Of a stretch of 64,000 nucleotides of DNA, positions 8,707-16,536 are shown piece by piece. The stretch lies in NCBI RefSeq assembly GCF_011046975.1, contig NZ_CP049253.1:744001-808000 (forward strand), given 5' to 3'. Position 1 is the first letter of the stretch. Each line of letters opens with the position of its first letter. This DNA is from Microbacterium amylolyticum (GTDB lineage Bacteria > Actinomycetota > Actinomycetes > Actinomycetales > Microbacteriaceae). A model generated the notes under the pieces. It was not told the DNA's origin, searched no databases, and saw only the letters and a list, made by a program, of their open reading frames with translations. The position numbers were made by a program, and so were the translations under genes.

Positions 8707-11706
8707 ATGGCTGTCATCGAGCGACAAGACATCGACGGCAATGAGTTGTGGTGGCTCAGCGAGGGTGCAGGCGCTCACCAAGAGGAACCCCAGGACGGCA
8801 ACGCCGTAGCAGCGTCTCTGGCGGGGCGGTTCCGTTTCGTTGAGGAGTCCGAAGCGGGCGTCGGCCTCCGCCGCCCGCAACTCGGCGCGTTGCACGCGAT
8901 CTTGGCCCACCGGTCCACCGAAGAAGACGAGCCAATCACAGTAGTGATGCCGACAGGTACCGGCAAGACCGAGACGATGCTCGCCGCCTACTGCCACTCG
9001 CCCTCTCGGACTCTGGTGGTGGTGCCGTCTGACGCCCTTCGTACACAGATTGCGGAGAAGTTCACGACGCTTGGCGTTCTACCTTCTGTTGGCGCCGTTG
9101 TTGGTGATTTCGTGTGCCCTGTCGTCCTCGTTATCAAGAGCGGGCTTCAGACGGTCGATCAGGTAGAGCATGTTCTATCGCGCGCGAGCGTGGTCGTCGC
9201 GACGGCGCAGGCGCTAAACGCCTGCTCAGATGAGGCGCGTTCACATCTCGCGCAGTCGTGTCAGCGCTTGTATGTCGATGAGGCTCACCATCTCGGCGCA
9301 CGCACGTGGAAAGAGGTAGTTGGCCTGTTCGACGGCCGTGAAGTCGTCCAGTTCACCGCGACTCCATATCGCGAGGACGGCCGGCATCTTGGCGGTCGTA
9401 TCGCATACGCATATCCGCTTCGTCTGGCACAGGCTCATGGCTACTTCTCCCGAATCAACTACCGCTCGGTGATCGATCTCGCCGATCCCGACCGGGCAGT
9501 TGCTACCGCAGCCATCGAGCAACTTCGTGTGGATATCGACGCTGGACTCGATCATCTCCTCATGGCGCGTGTTCGCTCCGTAGAACGGGCGAAGGAGATC
9601 ATCAAGCTGTACGAGGAGATCGGCTCCGAGTTCTCCCCCATTCGCATCGATACGGGCATGGCAGAGTCAACCCGCAGGAAACGCAGAGAGAAACTCTTCA
9701 ACCGCGAGAGCCGCATCGTTATTTGCGTCAACATGCTCGGCGAGGGCTTCGATCTACCGTCGCTCAAGATCGCAGCGATCCATGATCCGCAGAAGAGCCT
9801 CGCTGTCACCTTGCAGTTCGTTGGGCGCTTCACCCGAGTGGGTGACGACTCACTCGGAGAAGCGTCCGCATTCGTCCCGCTACAGGTTGCGGGAGTCGAC
9901 GAACGGCTTCGTAAGCTCTACGGCGAGGATGCCGACTGGAACGAGGTCATCCGTGACCTGACCGAGCGCGGAGTCGGCCAAGAAAAGGACCGGACAGACT
10001 TTGAGCTGGCTTTCGGGTCGGTTCCGCGTGAAGTAGCCATGCGCAGCATTCATCCGAAGATGAGCACGGTCACCTATCAGTCCGAGACATCACTCACCTG
10101 GAACCCGGAGAGTATCTACGACGTTTTCGAGGACCGGTTACTGACCACTCGACTCGGCATCAACAACAAGGACAAGGTGGTCTGGTGGGTGTCGCGCGAG
10201 GCGACGCCCGTGAGATGGGGCGACTTCGCCAGCTTCAACGAACTCGTACACCACCTTCACGTCGTATACGTCGACGATGTGGCAGGGTTCCTCTACATCA
10301 ACAGTACGAACAACACTTCGATGCACGAGGACATCGCGAAAGCTGTCGGCGGAGACGACGTCACACTCGTGAAGGGAGAGACTGTGTATCGCATCCTCTC
10401 CAAGGTCAAGCGCCGAGTCCCGACCAACGTCGGCCTCCTTGACTCAGTCAGCCGCAATCGCCGCTTCTCCATGCACGTCGGCCAAGACGTACTCCATGCC
10501 TGGCGCGGCGAAGGCGGCACGAAGATGAAGACCAACATCTTCGCGCACGGATTCTTCGACAATCGTGCTGTCAGCTTCGGGGCATCCCGTAAAGGACGCG
10601 TCTGGAGTCACGAGCAAGCTCGGGACATCCACGACTGGGTCCGCTGGGCCAGCCAGGTCGGACCAGCCATCACAGACACATCCATCTCGCTCGATTCCGT
10701 CATGTCGGGTTTCCTGTTACCCGAGCCCGCACGGGAGCGCCCACCCTTGGTTCCCCTGTCGATCGAGTGGCCCTATCAACTCGTCGCAACCTTCAGCGAT
10801 CGACGGAAAGTGAGCTACGAAGATCAGGCATTCTCGCTGCTCGACACCGAACTGTCCCTCACGGACCATACAGCGGACCAGCCGCTCCGCTTCGAGGTCA
10901 AGACGCCATCCTGGTCCCTAGAGTTTGAGTTTGAGTTCCGTGAGGATGGACCTCCGACGATCCGCCCAGTAAGTGACGACGGCCAGGTCCTCACGCCATC
11001 TGGCGCGGGCAGCCTCGCGGCATTTCTCACCGCGCACGGCCTCCTCGTGACGTTCGAGGATGAGGTAGTCCTAGTCGAGCAGGGCTTCTTACTGAAGCCA
11101 GAGAGAGAACGACGTCTCTTTCCTATCGACGCCGTTGAGACCATCGACTGGTCTGGCGTCAATATCAGACGCGAGTCGCAAGGTGTCGAACGCGACCCCG
11201 CGACGATCCAACATCGCGCCATTGAGGCACTCTCTGCTGAGGATGAATGGGAAGTCGTCCTCGATGACGACGGCACTGGTGAACTGGCCGACATCGCTCT
11301 TCTGCGACGGACCGATGATGCGTTGGAGGTTCTACTCGTCCACTGCAAGTACTCGTCCAGCGACAAGCCGGGCGCACGTATCAATGATCTGTACGATGTG
11401 TGCGGCCAATCAATGAAGATGAATCGGGCGAAGTCTATGCCGGAGTTGCTTACGAAACGACTTTTCCGACGAGAGCAAGATCGTCAGACGGCTGGAAAAA
11501 GTGGTCTCATTATCGGAGATATCGGGACTCTCGCGGCTATTGTTCGTGAAGCGCGCTACCGCCTGCTGCACGTCACTGTGGCGATCGTCCAGCCCGGGAT
11601 GTCAAAGTCCGCAGCGAGTGACGACATGCGATCTCTCCTTGGGGCGACAGATCGGTTCCTTGCAGAGACCTACGGAATAAAGTTGCGCGTAATCGCAAGT
11701 GCCTAG
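8707..11706 (+). CDS. SF2 DEAD/DEAH helicase with C-terminal PD-(D/E)XK-like nuclease domain
   Basis: Large predicted DNA/RNA-remodelling protein, 999 aa. The ATG at 8707 has an ideal site (aaggag, eight bases upstream); the TTG at 8665 is rejected. Helicase motifs are complete: Walker A MPTGTGKTET (81-90), DEAH at 191-194, FTATPY (216-221), VNMLGEGFDLP (341-351) and QFVGRFTRVG (370-379). Residues about 400-840 are an unrecognised middle region. Near the C-terminus D862 followed by VHCKYS (H879-x-K881) looks like a restriction-type nuclease core of the D-x(n)-(E/H)xK kind. Type III restriction enzymes and several phage-defence helicases share this plan. Specific function unknown; it sits in an island beside a YobI/KAP NTPase gene. 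Confidence 0.85.
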   Translation: MAVIERQDIDGNELWWLSEGAGAHQEEPQDGNAVAASLAGRFRFVEESEAGVGLRRPQLGALHAILAHRSTEEDEPITVVMPTGTGKTETMLAAYCHSPSRTLVVVPSDALRTQIAEKFTTLGVLPSVGAVVGDFVCPVVLVIKSGLQTVDQVEHVLSRASVVVATAQALNACSDEARSHLAQSCQRLYVDEAHHLGARTWKEVVGLFDGREVVQFTATPYREDGRHLGGRIAYAYPLRLAQAHGYFSRINYRSVIDLADPDRAVATAAIEQLRVDIDAGLDHLLMARVRSVERAKEIIKLYEEIGSEFSPIRIDTGMAESTRRKRREKLFNRESRIVICVNMLGEGFDLPSLKIAAIHDPQKSLAVTLQFVGRFTRVGDDSLGEASAFVPLQVAGVDERLRKLYGEDADWNEVIRDLTERGVGQEKDRTDFELAFGSVPREVAMRSIHPKMSTVTYQSETSLTWNPESIYDVFEDRLLTTRLGINNKDKVVWWVSREATPVRWGDFASFNELVHHLHVVYVDDVAGFLYINSTNNTSMHEDIAKAVGGDDVTLVKGETVYRILSKVKRRVPTNVGLLDSVSRNRRFSMHVGQDVLHAWRGEGGTKMKTNIFAHGFFDNRAVSFGASRKGRVWSHEQARDIHDWVRWASQVGPAITDTSISLDSVMSGFLLPEPARERPPLVPLSIEWPYQLVATFSDRRKVSYEDQAFSLLDTELSLTDHTADQPLRFEVKTPSWSLEFEFEFREDGPPTIRPVSDDGQVLTPSGAGSLAAFLTAHGLLVTFEDEVVLVEQGFLLKPERERRLFPIDAVETIDWSGVNIRRESQGVERDPATIQHRAIEALSAEDEWEVVLDDDGTGELADIALLRRTDDALEVLLVHCKYSSSDKPGARINDLYDVCGQSMKMNRAKSMPELLTKRLFRREQDRQTAGKSGLIIGDIGTLAAIVREARYRLLHVTVAIVQPGMSKSAASDDMRSLLGATDRFLAETYGIKLRVIASA

Positions 11707-11742
11707 CTAACTGCCGTTTCCGAGTTAACACGTTCGTTTTCC

Positions 11743-14700
11743 TCAATGGCGCATGTTTACTCGGATTCCACCGATCAATTTGGCCGGACCGAAAGAACTC
11801 ACCCTGTTGCGACGTTGCAGCTCTTTGAGCAGCTCATCGGTGCCGGCTCGATCCTTCAAGCGCGGACGATGGTGCCCTGTCCTCGTGAGAGGCTCATAAT
11901 CGTCTCCCAATCCGAGCAGGATTTGGTCTAGGATCCCAAGTTCTATGTTCGATAGATGTGCTTCGAGCAGAGTCAAAACATGTTCAGCCGGGGCACCAGC
12001 CTTGGCAAGCGCGAGCAGTAGTTCAACTGAAATGTCGTTGCCTTTACTTGCCCATTCGCAAAAAGCGATCACGCTCTGCCGAGACAGACGGTCACTGACG
12101 AACTCTGCATCGTCGGCGATCGCGCGCTTCACAGTTGGTGCCAGGCGTCGACTCCGCATCACTTGAGCCAGATCGTCGCTCGACAACTCCAAATCGCATA
12201 CGTACGACGCTAGTTGCTTGGACGCTGCGAAGTAATCCTCGCGGAATGCGAACGGGCGGTCACTCACAAGGGCGTAGGTGTCGACGGCGTCAGGCACCAG
12301 GTCCTCGTCTAGCAGCGATGGAAGGACGGCGAGTCCGCCGTCAGACAAGTATTCGGGGTCCAAACCGCCGGGCAGGTTGAGCTGCCCGAGTAGGCGGACG
12401 GTTGCTGCCGAGTCCAACGCGCCGGAGTTGGCCAGTGCATATGCAAGCCCCAGCCTGGGCTCTTCGTCCACACCCTCGGCCTCGGTGAGGTTGAGGATGC
12501 CGAGGTTCTCGATCAGTTCTTCGTTGACTCCGAACTTGCTGACGAACTGGCTCACGTTCCAGACAGTCGGCGCGAACCGACCTGCCGACACCACGTGTCC
12601 CCATGCTTCGTCATCGAGGTTCGTAAGGTCGGCAACTTCGCAGGAGTCCGCCGCACGGGCCGCGACGAGGCACACGGCAAACTCGGCTGCATCTACGACG
12701 TCACCGAGCACAGCAACGAATGCGTCTGGACTCTCGACGGTCACCTCGTCGTCTTGGAGGACGTCAAGGTAGTCGTCCAGGTTCGCGAGCACATGCCTGT
12801 AGACGGAGTCATCGGCAGCGTTCATGGCGTCAAGCGCTAGACCGGTGCTTTCATCTAGCGCGACTGACAGGTTCATCCGCGTGACCGGGTACAGGCTTGC
12901 GGCCACCGTCGCCTTGCGCTGTTTCTCTCCGAGCACGCCGAGATCGCTTATCTGCGCGCCGAGACGACGTAGTAGAGCCATCACGTCGGTGGCCTTCGCC
13001 GCATCCGTCTCGCCAACGAATGCCTGCATCTGGGCGTAGTGCTCCGATACGAACTCCGCGACCTGGTCAGATGCTACGTAGTCTGCGTCCTTCGTGGCGC
13101 TCGTGATAGCCGCATCAACGAGGGCCACGACTACTTCGAGTTCTAGTGGTGCCTTCTCGACCAGGTGAATGAAAAGACCGTCCCAGCGCGGAGCCAATCG
13201 ACGTATGAGCTCATCGTGAGATTTGCCGTCTATCAGGTATGCGTCGAGGAAAGAGGAGTCATCCCGCGAACGCACGGCGAGCTTATCGATGGCCTTGTCC
13301 AGGTGCTCGGGATGTGTAGACAAGTAGTAGTCAAACACTTCGACGTTGAAGACACTTTCGCCGTCGAGGAAGCGGGAACCCATCTCCTTCTCAACCGCTT
13401 CGATCGAGCTTGTCTCATCGAAGTGAAAGTGGGGAGCTGCGCGATCGACTTGGACGCAGTGAAGGATGAAGTTCATCGCACTCACGCTGATCGCGATGTC
13501 ATGGTAGTCCGAGCAGTACAGAGTGAAGTTCTCGTCAATGTAGCCCTTAGCCAGCAGATCGCGTCCCAAAGGAGACACGAGTTCGCTGATGATGGAGTCC
13601 AAATTGCGTTCGTCGCCGTTCTCGGCAGGCATGACGAGATCCGTCTTGGCCATTAGTTCCGCCATCGTGGCCTTCGTGACGAAGTCTTTAGTCTCCAGTG
13701 CCACCCGGGAATCGCGCTGAAGGCGGGCAACATCAGTGCCTACGGCGTCGTCCAAACCAGCGGTCCCTATTCCTGCCAGCGAGATCAGTTCGTTGAACGT
13801 CAGGTCGATTCCGCCGTACCCCGGACGAAAGAGACGTACCGCATCGCGATTCTCGTACAACGACCTCCAGAAGTCACCCGATGTCAGATCTGACAGCTGG
13901 TAGTCCTCTGACTGATACCGAAGGACCGGCTTACCTCCGCGCCCCGTCGCTCGGTAGACGATTGGCAGCACCTCTCGCAGCCGCTCACCGGCTGCGAGAG
14001 CGTGTTTTTCCCAGAGCACTTTTCTCGCCACTCGGTTCTGTGCCGTCTTGCTGCGCACTGCCTGATGCCGAGTTTGATACTCAACCATCTTGTGGAAGGC
14101 CCGGTGTGCCTCGTCGATCTTGCTTGTGCCGAGCCGGATAGCCTCGAAGTCTTCCAGGTGGAGGTTCTTGTAAACCATCATCGCAAACAGGCGGTCGGCA
14201 GTCAGCCCCTTGAGCCCATTCTCACCGAGCACGGATGCGCGATAGATCTCGTACTCGTTTCGGATGTTGCGGATCACGCGCATGTCGGTCAGATGGGCGC
14301 CGACAAGATTCACCAATGCTGTAGACGGTTGGTGGTCCGCTCCGGCGAACTCGGCCTCGAGAAGATCCCGTGCCGAACGGTGGGTGATGAACGGAACCAT
14401 CGGCACTACCAGGTCGAAAAACTTTGTCCTGTTCGCCGAAGGTGCAGACTCCAAGGCGGACGCATGAAGGGCCGAAGTCGTGGTCTCCTCCCCGTCGGAT
14501 TCCGCGTCTACTCGAAGTTCCTCGAAGATGCTGTCCCGGACTGCGTAAACGAACTGAATCGGCCGTGACTTGATCTGCTCGGAGTTGTTTAAGACGGTGT
14601 TTAGCTCACGCAGGGTCTCGAAGATGTGCGGGTCCTTGAACCGGTCTAGGTCCTCAAAAATCGCGACCTTTGTCTTCGTCCGCTGGAAGAAATAGACGAT

Positions 14701-15417
14701 CTCATCCAGGTACTCGTCGAAGTACGAGTTTTCTTTCGCGCTCAGCTTGACCGCTGCTCCGCCAGCGGAGACACTCTCCACCCGCATTCGGCTCTGAAAG
14801 ACACGGAGGGCTAAGAACCAGACCCAGCCCACGAGCGCGCCGAGGACGCCGATGGCGACCCAAGCCGCCCAAGAATGACTGTCGACCAGGCTCTCGGGTG
14901 CCACGTTCTCGATGCGACTGACCAGCCCAAGAAGAACGGCAACAACGAAGAATCCGACTGCTACTAAACCGCCCCACATCAAGGCTGGCCAAGGTTTGAA
15001 CGAGTCGATGCGAAAGTACCTTGAACCCGGCATGTCCGAAGGCGGCTTCCGGTAGAGGAGCTGCTTGACGATTTCCTTCTGTATGAGGTTGGTCAAGGGC
15101 GCAAGCGATCCGTCTTGCTGGATGCGTGCCCGCTTCGTGTCGTCGATGCCGAGGCTCGACAAAGACAAATTGACCCACTTGATCTTGCGTCCGTCTAACT
15201 CCCCCTGGACACCGAGGATGACACTGCTCTTGCCGCTGCCGTAGTGACCCGCAAGAGCGATGTTCTTCGCGGCCGTTTCGGACTTGTGAGTCAGTACGTC
15301 AAGGAGGACGGCCGCGTTGCGCCCGTGGAGTTCCACTTCGTACGCGGGTCCCAGACTCCGAAGGACGGGCACGGTAGAACTCGGTGCTGGCTGCCGTGCC
15401 GGTCGATCAGATGACAT
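11743..15417 (-). CDS. YobI/KAP-type transmembrane P-loop NTPase
   Basis: Very large membrane-anchored ATPase, 1224 aa from the ATG at 15417; a GTG at 15468 would overlap the upstream gene. Walker A is GHYGSGKSS (57-65). Two hydrophobic helices follow (about 146-168 and 183-205), and only then Walker B, VAIFEDLDRF (251-260). Membrane helices inserted between the Walker motifs is the hallmark of KAP NTPases (for example PifA, which excludes phage T7), and the N-terminal pattern fits the YobI-type P-loop family. The remaining 900 residues look helical and acidic and may form a sensor. It lies 10 bases downstream of the small membrane-protein gene and ends 36 bases from the convergent helicase. 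Confidence 0.8.
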   Translation of the reverse strand: MSSDRPARQPAPSSTVPVLRSLGPAYEVELHGRNAAVLLDVLTHKSETAAKNIALAGHYGSGKSSVILGVQGELDGRKIKWVNLSLSSLGIDDTKRARIQQDGSLAPLTNLIQKEIVKQLLYRKPPSDMPGSRYFRIDSFKPWPALMWGGLVAVGFFVVAVLLGLVSRIENVAPESLVDSHSWAAWVAIGVLGALVGWVWFLALRVFQSRMRVESVSAGGAAVKLSAKENSYFDEYLDEIVYFFQRTKTKVAIFEDLDRFKDPHIFETLRELNTVLNNSEQIKSRPIQFVYAVRDSIFEELRVDAESDGEETTTSALHASALESAPSANRTKFFDLVVPMVPFITHRSARDLLEAEFAGADHQPSTALVNLVGAHLTDMRVIRNIRNEYEIYRASVLGENGLKGLTADRLFAMMVYKNLHLEDFEAIRLGTSKIDEAHRAFHKMVEYQTRHQAVRSKTAQNRVARKVLWEKHALAAGERLREVLPIVYRATGRGGKPVLRYQSEDYQLSDLTSGDFWRSLYENRDAVRLFRPGYGGIDLTFNELISLAGIGTAGLDDAVGTDVARLQRDSRVALETKDFVTKATMAELMAKTDLVMPAENGDERNLDSIISELVSPLGRDLLAKGYIDENFTLYCSDYHDIAISVSAMNFILHCVQVDRAAPHFHFDETSSIEAVEKEMGSRFLDGESVFNVEVFDYYLSTHPEHLDKAIDKLAVRSRDDSSFLDAYLIDGKSHDELIRRLAPRWDGLFIHLVEKAPLELEVVVALVDAAITSATKDADYVASDQVAEFVSEHYAQMQAFVGETDAAKATDVMALLRRLGAQISDLGVLGEKQRKATVAASLYPVTRMNLSVALDESTGLALDAMNAADDSVYRHVLANLDDYLDVLQDDEVTVESPDAFVAVLGDVVDAAEFAVCLVAARAADSCEVADLTNLDDEAWGHVVSAGRFAPTVWNVSQFVSKFGVNEELIENLGILNLTEAEGVDEEPRLGLAYALANSGALDSAATVRLLGQLNLPGGLDPEYLSDGGLAVLPSLLDEDLVPDAVDTYALVSDRPFAFREDYFAASKQLASYVCDLELSSDDLAQVMRSRRLAPTVKRAIADDAEFVSDRLSRQSVIAFCEWASKGNDISVELLLALAKAGAPAEHVLTLLEAHLSNIELGILDQILLGLGDDYEPLTRTGHHRPRLKDRAGTDELLKELQRRNRVSSFGPAKLIGGIRVNMRH

Positions 15418-15427
15418 AGGTGAAATT

Positions 15428-15859
15428 CTATGGCAGGGGTGCCCGACACGACGCCCGTTCCCAGGCACGTGAGCAACGCGGCGGCGAGGTCCTCGGGCTC
15501 GATTGGCTAGAGACGGTCGAGCCTGAACTCAGCGCGACGACTCGCTGCCGTCGACGTGCATCGGCCTCACGGAGGCGAGCCCGGATGAGCCAAGCGACGC
15601 TGGCAGGCCCGAGCCAGAGCATCTTGAACCCGTTCCAGATCGTCAGCAGGTCGAGCAGATGCAGCCAACCTGGCGCACCCTGATCGATGAGGCCGGTCAG
15701 CCACGCTGCGGCGAAGTACGGAATGGACAGCAACATCACTGCCGGTCCCCAGTTCATGCCGCGTCTGGTCAGTATGGCGTCAGCGAGGATGTTGGTGCGC
15801 ATGTAGCGGCGCAAGAAGTTCCGGATGTGGATGCTGACCTCTGTCAGGAGGCGGAACAT
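15428..15859 (-). CDS. Small membrane protein typical of actinobacterial mobile elements
   Basis: 143 aa. The first 105 residues match, from memory, a small membrane protein widespread in actinobacterial integrated elements: MFRLLTEVSIHIRNFLRRYM, then TNILADAILTRRGMNWG, then two hydrophobic segments (about 38-58 and 66-90) and a basic LIRARLREADARRR end. Such genes are sometimes misannotated as sulfate permease. The last 35 residues (Ser/Arg-rich) look like run-on past the usual family end, perhaps from a shifted stop. It is co-directional with the YobI/KAP NTPase, only 10 bases upstream, so the two may be co-transcribed. Function unknown. Confidence 0.65.
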   Translation of the reverse strand: MFRLLTEVSIHIRNFLRRYMRTNILADAILTRRGMNWGPAVMLLSIPYFAAAWLTGLIDQGAPGWLHLLDLLTIWNGFKMLWLGPASVAWLIRARLREADARRRQRVVALSSGSTVSSQSSPRTSPPRCSRAWERASCRAPLP

Positions 15860-16004
15860 GTTCAGATCCTCTCAATCGCACCTTTCATCTGAGGAGGCAG
15901 CGCGTTGAGAAGGGCCCGGAGTCGGTCCGACCGCGTGCGGCCGAGTGGTGAGGAAAACCTGCCTCACTCCTACGGTACGTCCGAGTTCTGACATCTTGAA
16001 GGAC

Positions 16005-16268
16005 TCACAGGAGCAGGCTGATCGGGTCATGTCCGATTGGGCGCCGTCCCGGCCCGTCCTGCTGGGGCCCGGTGATGGCCCGTCCGCGGAAGAGAGCGGC
16101 ATCGGCGCGGGCATGGTCAATCTTCTGCGCCGCGCTCTCTGATTCGGGGCCGAGAGGGCAGTTGCTGGTGATGTGCTGGCGGTCGCGGTAGGCCGCCACC
16201 ACTCTGGCACTGCGTCGCCGCACCTTCGCGGTTGTGTCTGATTGTCGGTGGATGTGGACTAGCGTCAA
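16005..16268 (-). pseudogene. Possible remnant of a MobF-type relaxase C-terminus
   Basis: A short open frame whose translation (VVAAYRDRQHITSNCPLGPE, then SAAQKIDHARADAALFRGRA) resembles the extreme C-terminal tail of large actinobacterial TrwC/TraA-like relaxases. Nothing upstream supplies a relaxase or helicase body: the tRNA gene and ndh follow directly. If correct, this is the only surviving piece of a conjugative element's mobilisation gene. The rest of 15860-16419 holds no other gene I can support. Recognition is from memory of the family tail, so confidence is limited. Confidence 0.35.
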
Positions 16269-16419
16269 TTAGTTGATTCGGCCTTCGAATGCGATGGCGA
16301 ACGCTTTCAGCGCCGGCTTCCGCCTCGTCGCCTAGCGTGCCCTGCCGCGCCCGGACTGCTCTGCGGTCGCAGGACGGATCAGCCCTGCAACGTCGCTGGT
16401 TTGAACAACGGCCCTCCGG

Positions 16420-16493
16420 TGCCCCCTGTGGGGTTCGAACCCACACTGGACCGATTTTAAGTCGGCTGCCTCTGCCGATTGGGCTAAGGGGGC
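16420..16493 (-). tRNA. tRNA with UAA anticodon (tRNA-Leu-like, short variable loop)
   Basis: Cloverleaf on the minus strand, 74 nt. Acceptor GCCCCCT pairs with AGGGGGC; the discriminator is A; the D-arm is short; anticodon stem GCCGA/UCGGU encloses loop CUUAAAA, giving anticodon UAA; the variable loop is only CCAGU; the T-arm is GUGGG-UUCGAAC-CCCAC. UAA would decode the Leu codon UUA, yet bacterial tRNA-Leu normally has a long variable arm (class II). CCA is not fully encoded (CCG follows). Its 3' end faces the accessory island. Confidence 0.85.
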
Positions 16494-16495
16494 AA

Positions 16496-16527
16496 AAGGG
16501 CGCCCCGCACGTGTGCGAGGCGCCCTT
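16496..16527 (-). terminator. Intrinsic terminator after ndh
   Basis: A nine-base-pair stem (aagggcgcc / ggcgccctt) is topped by a second stem (cgcac / gtgcg) and followed, on the minus strand, by TTTT. It lies between the ndh stop and the tRNA, so it should end the DUF501-protease-ndh transcript before the tRNA. Confidence 0.75.
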
Positions 16528-16536
16528 CACAACAAC

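Larger units (their letters stand above)
8131..16419. mobile_element. Accessory island next to a tRNA (probable remnant integrative element)
   Basis: About 8.3 kb separating housekeeping-type genes. Codon use inside is visibly less GC-biased (many A/T third positions, for example around 9000-12000) than in the flanks. Contents are an HTH protein, a helicase-nuclease, a YobI/KAP NTPase, a small membrane protein common near actinobacterial conjugative elements, and a likely relaxase remnant. The right edge lies at the 3' end of a tRNA gene, a classic integration site. I found no integrase gene and no convincing second copy of the tRNA 3' end at the left edge, so the boundaries are inferred from gene content. 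Confidence 0.5.

Noticed and set aside
15872..16210. 112-aa frame between the small membrane protein and the tRNA
   Set aside because: Low-complexity Ser/Pro/Arg composition; the alternative frame (16005-16268) carries the relaxase-like pattern.
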